Of a stretch of 6,206 bases of DNA, positions 4,581-6,206 are shown piece by piece (the first letter of the stretch is position 1; every line of letters starts with the position of its first letter). The position numbers were made by a program, and so were the translations under genes. Source of the DNA: Hippea sp. (lineage in GTDB: Bacteria > Campylobacterota_A > Desulfurellia > Desulfurellales > Hippeaceae); assembly GCA_015486705.1 (NCBI GenBank), contig WFRG01000125.1, forward strand, positions 1-6,206, in the 5' to 3' direction. A model generated the notes under the pieces. It saw only the letters and a program-made list of their open reading frames with translations. It was not told where the DNA came from and did no database searches.

Positions 4581-6206
4581 ATGGCAAGAAGAAGTGATGT
4601 GATGTTGAGGGGGCCAGAAAGAGCACCACACAGGTCATTGTTTAAAGCTGATGGTTATACGGATATCGAACTGAATAGACCGATAATTGCGATTGCTAAC
4701 TCATACAACACGATTGTTCCAGGCCACGTTCACATGCAGCAATTAGTTGAAGCTGTTAAATATGGAATTTACTTGGCTGGTGGAACGCCGATAGAGTTTA
4801 ACGTCATTGGTGTTGACGATGGAATAGCAATGGGCCATTTGGGTATGCACTACTCGCTTCCATCACGCGAGTTGATAGCAGATTCCGTTGAGACAATGGT
4901 TAACGCCCATCCTGTTGATGGGCTTGTTATTCTGCCCGCCTGTGACAAGATTGTTCCTGGTATGATGATGGCTGCTGCACGGGTAAATATACCTTCCATA
5001 ATGATTTCCGGCGGCCCAATGCTTGCAGGTAGGTATAACGGAACAGACATAGATTTAGCTCAGGTATTTGAAGGTGTAGGTAAATATTTGAGTGGTGCAA
5101 TTACAGAAGAAGAACTTAAAAAGATAGAAGAGGCCGGTTGTCCGTCTTGTGGATCGTGCTCTGGTATGTATTCTGCAAACTCAATTAACTGTATAAGCGA
5201 GGTTTTAGGGCTTTCCCTACCCGGCAACGGCACAATTCCGGCACCGATGGCTGCACGTGTTAGACTTGCCAAGATTGCAGGCATGAAGATTGTGGAGCTT
5301 GTGGAAAGAGGCATAAAGGTAAGGGATATAATGACAAAAGAAGCATTTTTGAATGCAATAGCAGCTGATATGGCAATGGGCTGTTCTACAAATACGGTTT
5401 TGCACCTGTTGGCTATAGCACATGAGGCCAAAGTTGATTTGACGCTTGATGATTTTGATAAGATGACAGATAAGGTGCCGGACTTATGCGCGTTTTCTCC
5501 TGTTGGTCCATACCACCTACAGGATTTGGATGAGGCCGGTGGCATGATGGCACTTTTGAATAGGCTTGATCCATTGGGTATACTGAATAGGGATTGTATA
5601 ACTGTGACGGGTAAGATGATCTATGAAAACTATAAAGATGCACGCGTTTACAGAGATGAGGTTATAAGACCATTGGATAAGCCCTACTATCCAAGAGGTG
5701 GTTTGACGATCCTAAAGGGCAACCTTGCACCGGATGGTGCAGTGCTCAAGCAGTCTGGCGTTGATACGTCTATGAACAAGTTTGTTGGACGCGCGAGGGT
5801 ATTTGACAGCGAAGAAGAGGCTTTGAAGGCAATCTTTGCTAAAGATATACGCAAGGGCGATGTTGTTGTGATAAGGTACGAAGGGCCTGCTGGTGGGCCT
5901 GGCATGAAAGAGATGTTGCAGCCAACGTCCGCCATAGCCGGCATGGGTCTTGACAAGGATGTGGCTTTAATAACAGATGGAAGGTTTTCAGGGGCAACGA
6001 GGGGATTGTCTGTCGGTCATATATCGCCTGAAGCAGCAAGGGGCGGCTTGATTGGGTTGATAGAGGAGGGTGATCAAATTGAATTTGATGTTGAGAAAAA
6101 AAGTATGAATTTGCTTGTGGATAGAGAGACAATTGAAGAAAGAAGAAAGAACTTCAGACCCAAACCACCAAAGATCAATACGGGATGGCTTAAGAGATAT
6201 GCAAAA
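4581..6206 (+). CDS. ilvD: Dihydroxyacid dehydratase (3' end cut by window edge)
   Basis: Dehydrates 2,3-dihydroxy-3-methylbutanoate and its 3-methylpentanoate analogue to the 2-oxo acids, the penultimate common step of valine and isoleucine synthesis; it also feeds leucine and pantothenate. 542 codons stay open to the edge; about 10-20 residues are probably missing from a usual 550-560. Motifs: VDDGIAMGH (78-86) with metal-binding Asp80, [16 protein letters not shown] (119-134) with Cys121 and the carbamylated-type Lys123, [15 protein letters not shown] (186-200) with cluster Cys193, [10 protein letters not shown] (433-442) with metal-binding Glu434, and TDGRFSG (465-471) with catalytic Ser470. 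At the third cluster position the sequence is VPGHVHM, as in E. coli IlvD, and not the TPCN of [2Fe-2S] enzymes. That predicts the oxygen-sensitive [4Fe-4S] type. The start is fixed by the conserved [19 protein letters not shown] opening, one base after the ybgC stop. Confidence 0.95.
   Translation, partial: MARRSDVMLRGPERAPHRSLFKADGYTDIELNRPIIAIANSYNTIVPGHVHMQQLVEAVKYGIYLAGGTPIEFNVIGVDDGIAMGHLGMHYSLPSRELIADSVETMVNAHPVDGLVILPACDKIVPGMMMAAARVNIPSIMISGGPMLAGRYNGTDIDLAQVFEGVGKYLSGAITEEELKKIEEAGCPSCGSCSGMYSANSINCISEVLGLSLPGNGTIPAPMAARVRLAKIAGMKIVELVERGIKVRDIMTKEAFLNAIAADMAMGCSTNTVLHLLAIAHEAKVDLTLDDFDKMTDKVPDLCAFSPVGPYHLQDLDEAGGMMALLNRLDPLGILNRDCITVTGKMIYENYKDARVYRDEVIRPLDKPYYPRGGLTILKGNLAPDGAVLKQSGVDTSMNKFVGRARVFDSEEEALKAIFAKDIRKGDVVVIRYEGPAGGPGMKEMLQPTSAIAGMGLDKDVALITDGRFSGATRGLSVGHISPEAARGGLIGLIEEGDQIEFDVEKKSMNLLVDRETIEERRKNFRPKPPKINTGWLKRYAK

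Larger units (their letters stand above)
290..6206 (+). other. Apparent six-gene operon: IF2B-like, radical SAM, fba, pgi, ybgC, ilvD
   Basis: Six genes run in the same direction with junctions of +3, +12, -1, -8 and +1 nt. No terminator-like structure or promoter-sized gap lies between them, so co-transcription is the simplest reading. Stop/start overlaps at fba-pgi and pgi-ybgC point to translational coupling. The operon continues past the right edge. The mix of central carbon metabolism, branched-chain amino acid synthesis and unassigned functions looks like housekeeping packing and not a dedicated pathway. Confidence 0.75.

Noticed and set aside
5060..5545. 161-codon open frame on the minus strand opposite ilvD
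   Set aside because: It is antisense to conserved IlvD motifs (Cys187-Cys193 region), has low-complexity composition and no ribosome binding site or family resemblance. Shadow of ilvD.
5687..6132. Two overlapping minus-strand open frames opposite the ilvD 3' half
   Set aside because: Both are antisense to the [10 protein letters not shown] and TDGRFSG regions of IlvD, and neither resembles a protein family.

Overview
The window looks like chromosomal core-metabolism DNA from a low-GC, anaerobic and possibly thermophilic bacterium. The coding strand is purine-rich, arginine is mostly AGA/AGG, isoleucine is often ATA, and genes abut or overlap. The dihydroxyacid dehydratase has the residue pattern of the oxygen-labile [4Fe-4S] type. 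A relative of the Desulfurella/Hippea group would fit, but that is an impression from protein style and was not tested.

Layout. Positions 1-170 (minus strand) hold the 5' end of a secreted-protein gene with a clear signal peptide and the start of a Kre9/Knh1-like domain. Positions 171-289 are a divergent intergenic region, with a good sigma-70-like promoter and ribosome binding site facing left and a weaker promoter facing right. From 290 to the right edge, six plus-strand genes follow with almost no gaps: an eIF-2B alpha/beta/delta-type protein, a radical SAM protein with a C-terminal helical domain, class II fructose-bisphosphate aldolase (fba), glucose-6-phosphate isomerase (pgi), a YbgC-type thioesterase, and dihydroxyacid dehydratase (ilvD, cut by the window edge just before its C-terminus). 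Junctions are +3, +12, -1, -8 and +1 nt, so one transcript with translational coupling is likely. No terminator is visible between these genes.

How they fit together. Fba and Pgi are the fructose-1,6-bisphosphate and fructose-6-phosphate ends of the glycolytic/gluconeogenic trunk. IlvD serves valine, isoleucine and pantothenate synthesis. The thioesterase probably hydrolyses a small acyl-CoA. The first two genes have no firm function. The IF-2B-fold protein lacks the catalytic residues of the sugar-phosphate isomerases in its superfamily, and it is co-directional with two sugar-phosphate enzymes.

No overtly new system is present: there are no mobile elements, CRISPR arrays or RNA genes. The items most worth checking are the IF-2B/radical SAM pair (same reading frame, separated by one amber codon), a strong hairpin with a trailing T-run inside pgi, a G7 tract that would fuse ybgC to ilvD on loss of one base, and a possibly leaderless operon start.
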